Below, piece by piece: positions 1 to 6,998 of a stretch of 6,998 nucleotides of DNA; position 1 is the stretch's first letter; every line of letters begins with the position of its first letter. Source of the DNA: Actinomycetes bacterium (GTDB lineage: Bacteria; Actinomycetota; Aquicultoria; CAJVYJ01; JAUVQD01); contig JAUVQD010000071.1 of NCBI GenBank assembly GCA_030598355.1, positions 1 through 6,998 on the forward strand, read 5' to 3'. A program made the translations under genes and the position numbers. A model generated the notes under the pieces. It saw nothing but the letters and a program-made list of their open reading frames with translations. It was not told where the DNA came from and did not search any database.

Positions 1-239
1 AATCTCTCCAAACTTACGCGATAGTTAAATCATAGGTTCAATTAATCGGGCTGGCAAGTTCTTATGAATCATTAATTATCGGGTGATTTCAAGTTCAATG
101 ATAAACGTGCCCCAGTGCTGCAGTCGTTTGCTGATTGTGAAATAGCGTTCAAGTCTTTTAAGCAACTTACCGATCCAATGGTAGCTACACTCATAAGTTC
201 ATTTGTTTGTACTGTCATAGTCCACTTATTGGAGGAAAT
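1..239. other. Upstream intergenic region of the chemoreceptor gene
   Basis: This AT-rich stretch precedes the chemoreceptor gene and contains no convincing open reading frame; the reading frame on the opposite strand across it has no recognisable product. It should hold the promoter and leader of the downstream gene. I see no strong TTGACA/TATAAT pair. A weak flagellar-sigma-like arrangement lies at 149-176: TCAA, a spacer of about 16 bases, then ACCGATCC. Imperfect short inverted repeats are present, for example GAATCA at 66-71 against TGATTTC at 84-90, but nothing amounts to a defined riboswitch or terminator. The left end is cut by the window, so the preceding gene is unknown. Confidence 0.5.
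231..235 (+). promoter_or_regulatory. Shine-Dalgarno site of the chemoreceptor gene
   Basis: GGAGG lies four bases upstream of the ATG at 240. It decides the start: an in-frame TTG at 207 would add eleven residues (beginning with a non-membrane YCHSP stretch) and has no comparable site, so ATG 240 is preferred. Confidence 0.85.
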
Positions 240-2456
240 ATGCCTATAAAAGAACATACCCGGGGTCTCTGGGATCGTCAAAGTCTTCGCATTAAGTTTG
301 CTTCATTCGCCATTGTGGTTGGAATAATTCCTCTTATTGTGATTGGTTTCTACAGCTATTCAGCCAGTCGCCGCGCGATAGACGAAAGTGTCAGTTATCA
401 AGTTCATGAGCGCACGTTGAAAATACAAGAAGAGTTGCAAGATTATTTTAGAGAGACGCGAGTAACCTTGTTGACCATAGCCAGCAGCCCTGCTTGGTTA
501 AATTTTTATACCGATCTGGAAAACAAAGAAACTTGGCGACAAGAACAACAACGGATCATAAATTATATGGATGATGCAACCGATATCGGTATTGAGGAAT
601 TTTGTTATATTGGCATAAACGGTATAGAAAACACCCGTTTGGTCAGCGGTGAACTTGAGCATGATCTTGCGGAAGACGAAAAGCAGAACCCGTTCTTCAA
701 GCCCAGTTTTGCTCTTGAGCCCGGTGAAGTTTTTCAAAGCCAGCCTTATATCTCCCCCGACACCGGCAAATGGGTTTTTGCAACTACTACGCTCATTACC
801 GGAGAAAACGGCGAAAAACTAGCCTTCCTTCACTTGGAGCGCAGTCTTGACCAGATCCAAAGCTTATTGAAGAAAAGTGCTAAACGAACTGGTGAAAACG
901 CCGTTATCATCGATGAGAACGGCAAGCTATTAGTATCGGCGAAAACAGCGGTTAACCACGGGACTGAAGAACTAAAAACAAAGGGATCAGCCGCGGCCGT
1001 TAGAACCGTCCGCGCTCTTGAAGACGGGAACGGTCCAAACAAATCAAAATTATCAGGCGAAGCTGCTGTCTACAATGATCGCGGGACAGGTTACTATGTC
1101 AGCTCTGAATCACTGGATCTGGGCGAATTTAATCAAAACAATTGGCGTATTTTTCTATCTGTACCGCAAAGCGAGCAGGATCAGTTTGGTGATTCTTTCA
1201 CCCTGTTACCGGTTATTCTCATTATCATATTTGTCTTTATCATCGGCTCGTCCGCGCTTATGGCGCGCATTCTAACGAGACCTATCGCTAATTTGGTTGA
1301 AGCGACCGACAGAGTTGCCGGAGGCGATCTTGATGTGGTCATTGACAATCACGGAGGAGATGAGCTAGGCGTTCTGACAAAAGGCTTTAACAAAATGACG
1401 AGCAACTTAAAGCACATGGTTGATTCCGAAAAAGACTCGCAAAATTACCTTAAGACAACAGTCGGACAGTACAAGCAGTTTGTGGAGAATGTTTCCAGCG
1501 GTGACTTAACCGCTCGTCTATCTTTAAACGGAAAGAATGATGATCTTTCGGCTCTGGGCCACAATTTAAATAAGATGGTGGAGTCGTTAAATCTGATGGC
1601 GAATAATATTAGCCAAGCGACCAACGCTCTAGCTTCAGCTTCCTCTGAGATTTTAACCGCCACCGCGCAGCACAACTCTGGCGCGTCTGAACAAGCAGCC
1701 GCAATTAACCAAACGACAGTGACCATCGATGAGGTCCGGCAGACTACCAAGCATACAGCCAAAAGCGCCCAAACGGTGGCCAACTCGTCGCAAAAATCGG
1801 CCGAGCTGTCAAAAAACGGCATCGATTCGGTTGATGAAACAATAATCGGTATGAGCAGGATAAAGAATCAAGTGGAACAGATAAATGAAAACATCGGGGT
1901 TCTCTCCGAGCAGACCCAGGAGATAGGTGATATCATCGCCAGCGTCAACGATATCGCTGAGCAGTCTAACCTTTTGGCCCTTAACGCCTCCATCGAGGCG
2001 GCCAGGGCCGGCGAGTCAGGCAAAGGCTTTGCCGTAGTTGCGACCGAAGTAAAATGCTTGGCCGAGCAATCACAGAAAGCTACATCTCAAGTAAGGGACA
2101 TACTTGACAAAATTAAAAAAGCCACCGATACCGTGGTTAAAGTTACCGAAGAAGGCATCGGGGGGGTTGATTCCGGGGTTACGCTGGCCAACAAATCCGG
2201 CGATGCCATAAGATCCATGTCTGAGAAAATAGCTGAATCAGCTGACGCCAGTACACGAATCGTCGCTTCAGCCGAGCAGCAAGCCTCAGGCATGGACCAA
2301 ATCACCTCCGCAATGAATGACATTAATCAATCAACGACTCAAACGCTTGCCTCAACTAGGCAAACTGAAAACGCCGCCCAGAATCTTAGTGATCTCGGTG
2401 AGCGGTTAAAAGAGGCGATCGCTTCTTATAAATTACAAAAACTCGACAAAAACTGA
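240..2456 (+). CDS. Methyl-accepting chemotaxis protein with dCache-like sensor domain and HAMP
   Basis: This is a transmembrane chemoreceptor of 738 residues. It binds a ligand outside the membrane and controls the CheA kinase through CheW. Counting from ATG 240, a short basic N-terminus leads into membrane helix 1 (about 18-40). An extracytoplasmic domain of about 275 residues follows, with two Cache-like subdomains: a [11 protein letters not shown] strand pair near 176-186 and a second [14 protein letters not shown] unit near 221-234. Membrane helix 2 is about 320-341. A HAMP domain starts at I344 (TRP at 346-348, GGDLDV, DELGVL). A second HAMP-like segment sits near 405-455 (SSGDLTARL). 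The signalling coiled coil runs from about 460 to the end, with the hairpin tip around 572-611 ([21 protein letters not shown], then [16 protein letters not shown]). That tip is the CheA/CheW contact and the family's most conserved segment. Methylation helices flank it, with likely sites in the EQAAA and [11 protein letters not shown] regions. There is no NWETF-type CheR-binding tail. The ligand cannot be deduced. The reading frame is intact. Confidence 0.96.
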   Translation: MPIKEHTRGLWDRQSLRIKFASFAIVVGIIPLIVIGFYSYSASRRAIDESVSYQVHERTLKIQEELQDYFRETRVTLLTIASSPAWLNFYTDLENKETWRQEQQRIINYMDDATDIGIEEFCYIGINGIENTRLVSGELEHDLAEDEKQNPFFKPSFALEPGEVFQSQPYISPDTGKWVFATTTLITGENGEKLAFLHLERSLDQIQSLLKKSAKRTGENAVIIDENGKLLVSAKTAVNHGTEELKTKGSAAAVRTVRALEDGNGPNKSKLSGEAAVYNDRGTGYYVSSESLDLGEFNQNNWRIFLSVPQSEQDQFGDSFTLLPVILIIIFVFIIGSSALMARILTRPIANLVEATDRVAGGDLDVVIDNHGGDELGVLTKGFNKMTSNLKHMVDSEKDSQNYLKTTVGQYKQFVENVSSGDLTARLSLNGKNDDLSALGHNLNKMVESLNLMANNISQATNALASASSEILTATAQHNSGASEQAAAINQTTVTIDEVRQTTKHTAKSAQTVANSSQKSAELSKNGIDSVDETIIGMSRIKNQVEQINENIGVLSEQTQEIGDIIASVNDIAEQSNLLALNASIEAARAGESGKGFAVVATEVKCLAEQSQKATSQVRDILDKIKKATDTVVKVTEEGIGGVDSGVTLANKSGDAIRSMSEKIAESADASTRIVASAEQQASGMDQITSAMNDINQSTTQTLASTRQTENAAQNLSDLGERLKEAIASYKLQKLDKN

Positions 2457-2490
2457 TCAAGTTCAAAAGAAGATCACAAACATCTTTGTT

Positions 2491-2495
2491 GGAGG
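2491..2495 (+). promoter_or_regulatory. Shine-Dalgarno-like GGAGG without a normal start codon downstream
   Basis: The sequence TTGGAGGATA resembles the ribosome-binding sites of the other two genes (TTGGAGGAAAT and ATGGAGGATAA). No ATG, GTG or TTG in the ligase frame lies at a usable distance. The first in-frame GTG (2532) is 36 bases away. An ATT at 2505 is nine bases away and could be a rare non-canonical start. The motif also reads as W-R-I in the ligase frame, so it may be coincidental coding sequence of the ancestral gene, or an original site left after the start codon was deleted. Confidence 0.4.
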
Positions 2496-2531
2496 ATAGC
2501 CAGTATTACCGTCGTTGTCTCCCTCTATGCG

Positions 2532-3797
2532 GTGCTTCAAGGTTTCGGGTTCGATTTCATTAGATGGGATCCAGGGCTGGTATCGAGCCGGGCTCGGTCC
2601 TTTACGGGAAATGCGGCAACGCTCGGTGCTTTTATGGCTTTAACCCTGCCGTTTGTCGCGTCACCGCTATTATTGCCCAGTAGTGAAAAGTCGAAGGTTT
2701 TTGTGTGGATCATTCTTTTCTTAGGGGTATTTGCGTCAGTCTTAACTAGATCTCGTGGTGCCTGGTTGGCGTTGTTGGTCGCCGGCTTGTTCATTTTGAT
2801 TCGACGTTCTCAAGAACGACGAAAAGGTCGTGCCTTACCTTGGAAAAAAATCACACTCTCGCTGGTGCTTGTCGTTGGCTTATTGATTTCGGTGGTCTAC
2901 TCTTTCCTATATATTGAATTTGAGAGAGGCACAGCTTCGGGGCCTGAGACTTTCCAATACACATTTCATGAGCATACAAACGAACGGTTTGAAGACCAAG
3001 TAACAAGAAAAACAATTATTGATAATGCTCACAATTTTTTTCTGCATACTGCTTTTTCGACGGGGCTTCCGTCAACTATGATTCTTGCGCTGCTCATTTT
3101 TCTGATATTAAAAAAAGCGATTGGCACAAAACGGCGCGGAGCAGATGATGCATATAAGATCGGTCTGGCCGCCGACATGATCGGTTATTTGGTTGCGCTT
3201 CAGTTTCATTTTTCGACTATCGCGGTTTCACCGGTCTTTTGGATTATGGCCGGATCGGCCGTGGGTGTTGACCAAAGCGTTGAAGCGGGGACCAATTTGT
3301 TGAGTCAATCCAAAGCAAAGTATTTATTAATTCTACCCCTTATTTTGATTGTCTCTATGTGGTTGCTCATAGCGACACCGGCCGCTAAAACCATCATAGC
3401 CGACATGCGGCTCCGTAACGCGATGTCAGAAGCGAGTGCTAATCAGACATCCGCTGCGTACATGTCTCTGATCGAGGCGGAGACACTCCACCCGGGGGAG
3501 GCTTATTATCCATTTATTACCGGACAGATCATGATTGAAATAGGCGAAGAACAGCATTCAGCCAGGCTCTTAACTGAGGCAAAGAAAGCCTTCAATCGGG
3601 CGCTAGATATTAATCCCATCGATGAATATACGCTTCTGGGGTTGGCTGATGTTGAGTATGATCTTTGGAAAATCAATAAGACCAAGAAGAACCTGAATAA
3701 GGCGATTTCTCTCTACCAACGAATTCTAAAGAAAGATCAGTTTGTTTCGGAAGCACGCGTAAAATACAACAAAGCAAAACGCGCAGCCGAAAACTAA
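2532..3797 (+). CDS. O-antigen ligase/polymerase family protein (Wzy_C) with C-terminal TPR region; probably 5'-truncated remnant
   Basis: Members of this family are multi-pass membrane proteins that ligate or polymerise undecaprenyl-linked glycans on the outer face of the membrane. Residues are counted from GTG 2532 (421 aa). The segment YAVLQGFGFDFI followed by RARSFTGN (20-27) matches the family's mid-protein motif. Hydrophobic helices lie at about 33-48, 55-70, 76-91, 107-127, 182-194, 212-245 and 263-283. SRGAWLA (74-80) is typical. DNAHNFFLH (164-172) carries the conserved loop histidine (H167), preceded by GPETF (137-141). Residues about 300-421 form helical TPR-like repeats, for example AKKAFNRALDINP at 350-362 and KAISLYQRILKKD at 390-402. 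Relatives usually have four or five more helices before the YAVLQ helix, about 150 residues, and these are absent. The frame is open back to the preceding gene's TGA at 2454-2456, but no good start codon exists; GTG 2532 starts inside a helix, and ATT 2505 follows a GGAGG. The loop between helix 107-127 and GPETF also looks short. The rest of the frame is uninterrupted. I judge the family assignment secure and the functionality doubtful. Confidence 0.82.
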   Translation: MLQGFGFDFIRWDPGLVSSRARSFTGNAATLGAFMALTLPFVASPLLLPSSEKSKVFVWIILFLGVFASVLTRSRGAWLALLVAGLFILIRRSQERRKGRALPWKKITLSLVLVVGLLISVVYSFLYIEFERGTASGPETFQYTFHEHTNERFEDQVTRKTIIDNAHNFFLHTAFSTGLPSTMILALLIFLILKKAIGTKRRGADDAYKIGLAADMIGYLVALQFHFSTIAVSPVFWIMAGSAVGVDQSVEAGTNLLSQSKAKYLLILPLILIVSMWLLIATPAAKTIIADMRLRNAMSEASANQTSAAYMSLIEAETLHPGEAYYPFITGQIMIEIGEEQHSARLLTEAKKAFNRALDINPIDEYTLLGLADVEYDLWKINKTKKNLNKAISLYQRILKKDQFVSEARVKYNKAKRAAEN

Positions 3798-3819
3798 GTT
3801 TTTCTGTTCAGAGCCGTCT

Positions 3820-6800
3820 TTACTCCGGATTATTCGGGACGACGGTAAGCTTCTTCGCTCCGATATTAGCTAAGATCTCGAAGATAACCGGCGCGATAAT
3901 TAGCGTGAGCACCGTTGACGTTGTCAGACCGCCAATAACAGTTACTGCCAGACTCTGAGATATCAAGGTTCCTGAAGACAGGCCAAGCCCTAATGGGAGC
4001 AACGCGAATATTGTTGAAACCGCTGTCATCAAAATCGGTCTCAACCTGGTTGTACCGCCATCGAGCAAGGCCTCTCGCGTTGGTACACCGGCCTTTCGCT
4101 TTTGCTGGACCAACTCTATCAAGACGATAGCGTTTGTGACGACAATTCCAATGAGCATCAACCCGCCGATCATCGATGAAATACTGATCTGCTGGCCACT
4201 TAGGTAGAGGCCGATCAAAGCTCCGGTTGCCGCGAAGGGGAGTGAGAATAGAATCGCCAGCGGCGCCCGAGCTTCGCCAAACGCCAGCACCATGACTAAA
4301 TATACAACACCGACTGCCACCACCATTGCCATGGCTAACTGACTAAAACCTTCTTGCATCATCTCACTGACGCCTGAGAGCTTTGTCTTTACGCCTTTTG
4401 GCAGAGACAGTTCATCTAATGCTTCTTGTAGATCGCTGGAGACACGGCCGCTATCCGATGTCGTAACTTCCGCCTTAACCGATGCGAATTGCTTCTCGTC
4501 ACGCTGGGTGATTGTTACCGGTGTCGGTTTCTCGCGCACGGTCGCTACGTCTCCGAGTTTTACCGGAATGCCAAGCGGTGTTGGCACAATTAGTTCTTCC
4601 AATTCGGCGACTTTTTTGAATTTAGAGGTCTTAAGTCCCAGCGACACATCGACCCCTTCATCTTTGATCGTCATTCTGGTGACATCTTTTCCAACTAGGA
4701 TTTCTCGTAGCCAGCTTCCGATTTGCGCGCTGGTCAACCCGACCTGAACGGCTTTTTCCGAGTCGACATCGATTGTGATACCATCTTTCACTGCCTCTAG
4801 GTTATCTTCGACATTAGCCAAACCGTCGATTTTTTCCATCTTGCGCTTTACTTGACTGGCGGCTTTTCTTAAGTCGCTTAAGTTGTTTCCGGTTACTATT
4901 ACTTCGGTTTGGGAGGTCATCCCGCCCATGGAGTCGACCTCAGATACTGTTATCTCAGCGCCCGTGGCTGCTTTTTCTACCTGGCCACGTAGTTTCTTGG
5001 CATACTTTTTCACGTCGGTGTCATCTTTTAGCTCTACAAAGATTCGGGCTTGGTTTGGTGAGCCGGCAGATCCCGCAAAACCAAGTTCTCCGATGGCATT
5101 CCCGATTGTGGTCAAACGGCTTTTGATTTGCTTACCTTTTACTATCGATTCGACCTCAAGGGCCTTATCATCCAAAGCATCAAAGGCTGTACCAGGTGGT
5201 AGGTCAATCTTTATATTTAGCTGCTTCAGCTCGTCGGTTGGTAAAAAATTAGACCCGATCAAACGGGTTAGGCCAAGGCTTGCCCCAAAGAAGGTAAACG
5301 CCACAATCAGGACGATAGCCTTGTGGTCCAAGGACCAGCGTAATGCGCTTCTGTAGTAAAGGGACAGCCCCATAATCTCCGGGCCCCCAGTGCCATGTTT
5401 TCCGGCAATAAGATATTTGGCCATCAACGGAACAACTGTCAAAGCCACAAGAAGAGAAGCCAGAATTGAAGTTACAACAGCTATTGCAAACGGTGTGAAG
5501 ACCTGGCCGATAAATCCACTGACCAGGGCAAGTGGCACAAACGCCCCGACCACCGTTAGCGTAGAGGATGTAATCGCCGACGAAACTTCGCTAGTTCCGC
5601 GGATTACGAGCTCCCCGCCAGAGAGATCGCCCTTTTGTTTGTGCCGAAAAATGTTTTCTATGACGACGATGCTGTCATCGACTATTCGCCCGACCGCGAC
5701 CGCGAGGCCCGCCAGACTCATGATGTTTAGGGTGATTCCCAACTGCCGAAGCGCGATCAGAGCTATAACAACTGAAAGAGGGATAGATACGACCGCAATT
5801 ACCGTCGATCGCCAGTTGCCAAGGAAAATCAGGATTACCAGCATGGCCAAGACAGCCCCGATGAGACCCTCTCTTAAAAGACCATTAATGGATTCTCGAA
5901 CCATTTCTGACTGATCTTCAACTACCCTTATTTTGATTCCGCTCGGGCCTGATTTCCGAAACGAATCAAGTTTTTTATTGATATCATCCGCGACGTCGAC
6001 CGTATTGGCGTCAGGTTCTTTGATAACGCTGACACCAAAGGCCGGCTTATCATTGAGTCGACTGATGACTGTGGCTTTTTCTGAGCCCCGAGAAATATCG
6101 GCTATTTCGCCGAGCTTGACTATTTTGATACCGGGCGGGGTTTGTCCGCCAGTCGCGGCCCCAGCTCCTTGGCCTGCTGAACCGCCAAACTGCTGACCTT
6201 GCGCGGCTTGTCCAGCGCCGGCCGCGGACCCGGTACTCAAGAGCGGTAGATCTTTCAGCGATTTCAAGGAATCAAGTTTCTTGCCCACCGTGACCGGCAA
6301 GGTTCGGCCCTTAAGAGTTAACTCGCCAGCAGGGAAGGCTATGTTTGACGCAACTAAGAATTGTGTTACTTGCTGAGCAGAAAGATTATTCTCTTGCAGC
6401 TTGTCGGGTAATAATTCTACCTTGACGGACTCATTTTCATCAGCGGCTAACCTGACATCGCCGACCCCCTCTACACCCTGAAGGCCGGGAACAACATCTT
6501 CTTTCACAAACAATAGTGTTTCGTCAGATTTATCCTTGTCGCCCGCAACTGCCAAACGCATGATCGGTTGGGAGTCAAAAGAGATGCGGCCGACCTTGGG
6601 GGCCTGAGCTGCTTCCGGTAGGTCAATGGCACCGACAGCATCCTCGATCGACCGTTTTGCCTTATCGATGTCATCACCGAAGTCAAACTCCATTACTATG
6701 ACGGAAATGTTATCAGACGAGGTGGAATTTTGAACTTTGACTCCATCAGTATTAGCGGTCGCTTTTTCAAGCGGCTTTGTAATCTCCTCCAGTACCTCTG

Positions 6801-6972
6801 ATGGTCCGGCACCGGGGTAGATAGTAATAATAGTGACTATCGGAATATCGATATCGGGCATTGTCTCAAGCGGCAGTTGCTGTGCCGAATAGACGCCCCC
6901 GGCAAACAACAGAAGAATGGCGATAACGATGACGGCTGGGCTTTTAAGTGAAAAGCGAGTAAAAATATCCAT
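3820..6972 (-). CDS. RND-family efflux pump inner-membrane transporter (AcrB/SwrC-like, HAE1 type)
   Basis: This full-length proton-driven transporter has 1050 residues; the family usually has about 1020-1060. It exports lipophilic or amphipathic substrates through a trimeric twelve-helix membrane protein. Membrane helix 1 (about 12-30) is followed by the typical LPLETMPDIDIPIV and PGAGPSEVLEEITKPLE motifs and the first large extracytoplasmic pore/docking region. Helices 2-6 follow, then helix 7 (about 551-571), a second large loop, and helices 8-12 (about 878-898, 905-925, 932-955, 980-1000 and 1008-1035). Helix 4 carries GRIVDDS with D432 and D433, equivalent to the AcrB proton-relay pair D407/D408. 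Helix 10 reads GIVVTNAIV, with T946 where AcrB has K940. RLRPILMTA (976-984) is standard. A Gly/Ala/Gln-rich insert occupies about 247-281. The ATG at 6972 has GGAGGA eight bases upstream. The signatures resemble SwrC/YerP-like proteins of Gram-positive and deep-branching bacteria. No membrane-fusion adaptor or outer-membrane channel gene lies in the window; one could lie beyond the right edge. Substrate unknown. Confidence 0.96.
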   Translation of the reverse strand: MDIFTRFSLKSPAVIVIAILLLFAGGVYSAQQLPLETMPDIDIPIVTIITIYPGAGPSEVLEEITKPLEKATANTDGVKVQNSTSSDNISVIVMEFDFGDDIDKAKRSIEDAVGAIDLPEAAQAPKVGRISFDSQPIMRLAVAGDKDKSDETLLFVKEDVVPGLQGVEGVGDVRLAADENESVKVELLPDKLQENNLSAQQVTQFLVASNIAFPAGELTLKGRTLPVTVGKKLDSLKSLKDLPLLSTGSAAGAGQAAQGQQFGGSAGQGAGAATGGQTPPGIKIVKLGEIADISRGSEKATVISRLNDKPAFGVSVIKEPDANTVDVADDINKKLDSFRKSGPSGIKIRVVEDQSEMVRESINGLLREGLIGAVLAMLVILIFLGNWRSTVIAVVSIPLSVVIALIALRQLGITLNIMSLAGLAVAVGRIVDDSIVVIENIFRHKQKGDLSGGELVIRGTSEVSSAITSSTLTVVGAFVPLALVSGFIGQVFTPFAIAVVTSILASLLVALTVVPLMAKYLIAGKHGTGGPEIMGLSLYYRSALRWSLDHKAIVLIVAFTFFGASLGLTRLIGSNFLPTDELKQLNIKIDLPPGTAFDALDDKALEVESIVKGKQIKSRLTTIGNAIGELGFAGSAGSPNQARIFVELKDDTDVKKYAKKLRGQVEKAATGAEITVSEVDSMGGMTSQTEVIVTGNNLSDLRKAASQVKRKMEKIDGLANVEDNLEAVKDGITIDVDSEKAVQVGLTSAQIGSWLREILVGKDVTRMTIKDEGVDVSLGLKTSKFKKVAELEELIVPTPLGIPVKLGDVATVREKPTPVTITQRDEKQFASVKAEVTTSDSGRVSSDLQEALDELSLPKGVKTKLSGVSEMMQEGFSQLAMAMVVAVGVVYLVMVLAFGEARAPLAILFSLPFAATGALIGLYLSGQQISISSMIGGLMLIGIVVTNAIVLIELVQQKRKAGVPTREALLDGGTTRLRPILMTAVSTIFALLPLGLGLSSGTLISQSLAVTVIGGLTTSTVLTLIIAPVIFEILANIGAKKLTVVPNNPE

Positions 6973-6980
6973 TTAAATTA

Positions 6981-6986
6981 TCCTCC
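6981..6986 (-). promoter_or_regulatory. Shine-Dalgarno site of the RND transporter gene
   Basis: GGAGGA on the minus strand lies eight bases before the ATG at 6972, supporting this start. Only twelve further bases are visible upstream, so the promoter or any cotranscribed upstream gene is outside the window. Confidence 0.85.
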
Positions 6987-6998
6987 ATCGGGTTATAA

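Noticed and set aside
95..200. Possible cyclic-di-GMP riboswitch in the chemoreceptor leader (TACCGATCCAATGGTA has a riboswitch-like look)
   Set aside because: The conserved GEMM core and paired helices could not be found; only one short stem is present.
1445..2323. Open frames on the minus strand inside the chemoreceptor gene
   Set aside because: They lie opposite the conserved signalling coiled coil, and their composition follows from its alanine/serine-rich codons.
2454..2456. TGA as a recoded sense codon joining the chemoreceptor and the ligase
   Set aside because: The chemoreceptor ends naturally at this point and the join would be biologically odd; no other evidence for an altered code is seen.
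3789..3846. Inverted repeats around the convergent stops (GAAAAC 3789-3794 with GTTTTTC 3798-3804; CCGTC 3814-3818 with GACGG 3841-3845)
   Set aside because: The first is a short AT-rich hairpin; the second has a long loop and lies mostly within the RND coding end with no clear U-tract. Neither supports a confident terminator.
4508..6196. Several open frames of 79-174 codons on the + strand inside the RND gene
   Set aside because: They are antisense to a full-length, motif-rich RND coding sequence and have no recognisable domains or ribosome-binding sites.

Overview
The window holds three protein-coding genes that cover almost all of it. I see no RNA gene, CRISPR array, insertion sequence or phage element. 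From left to right they are: a membrane-bound methyl-accepting chemotaxis protein (+ strand, 240-2456); a Wzy/WaaL-type O-antigen ligase/polymerase with a C-terminal TPR region (+ strand, readable from about 2505 or 2532 to 3797), which appears to lack its N-terminal part; and a full-length RND efflux pump inner-membrane protein (- strand, 3820-6972). The + pair converges on the RND gene with only 22 bases between stop codons.

The organism cannot be fixed from this window. It is a bacterium of moderate GC with strong GGAGG Shine-Dalgarno sites. The RND protein has the GRIVDD and GIVVTNAIV signatures that I associate from memory with the SwrC/YerP-like branch common in Firmicutes, Actinobacteriota and related monoderm or deep-branching lineages, rather than with classical AcrB. 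The chemotaxis protein also ends like Gram-positive or deep-branching relatives, without an NWETF-type CheR tether. A Gram-positive-affiliated or deep-branching, environmental, motile bacterium is my best guess, at low confidence.

The three genes do not form an evident pathway. The chemoreceptor senses an extracytoplasmic ligand and would signal to CheA/CheW encoded elsewhere. The RND pump exports lipophilic compounds or lipids using the proton gradient, and no adaptor or outer-membrane partner is visible. The ligase-like gene belongs to surface-polysaccharide assembly.

The one irregular spot is the junction at 2457-2535. The ligase homology begins almost directly after the chemoreceptor stop codon, in the same reading frame, without a normal start codon and without the first several membrane helices usual for the family. 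A second segment seems to be missing from its extracytoplasmic loop. I read this gene as a decayed or drastically shortened remnant. I did not find a convincing new biological system here.
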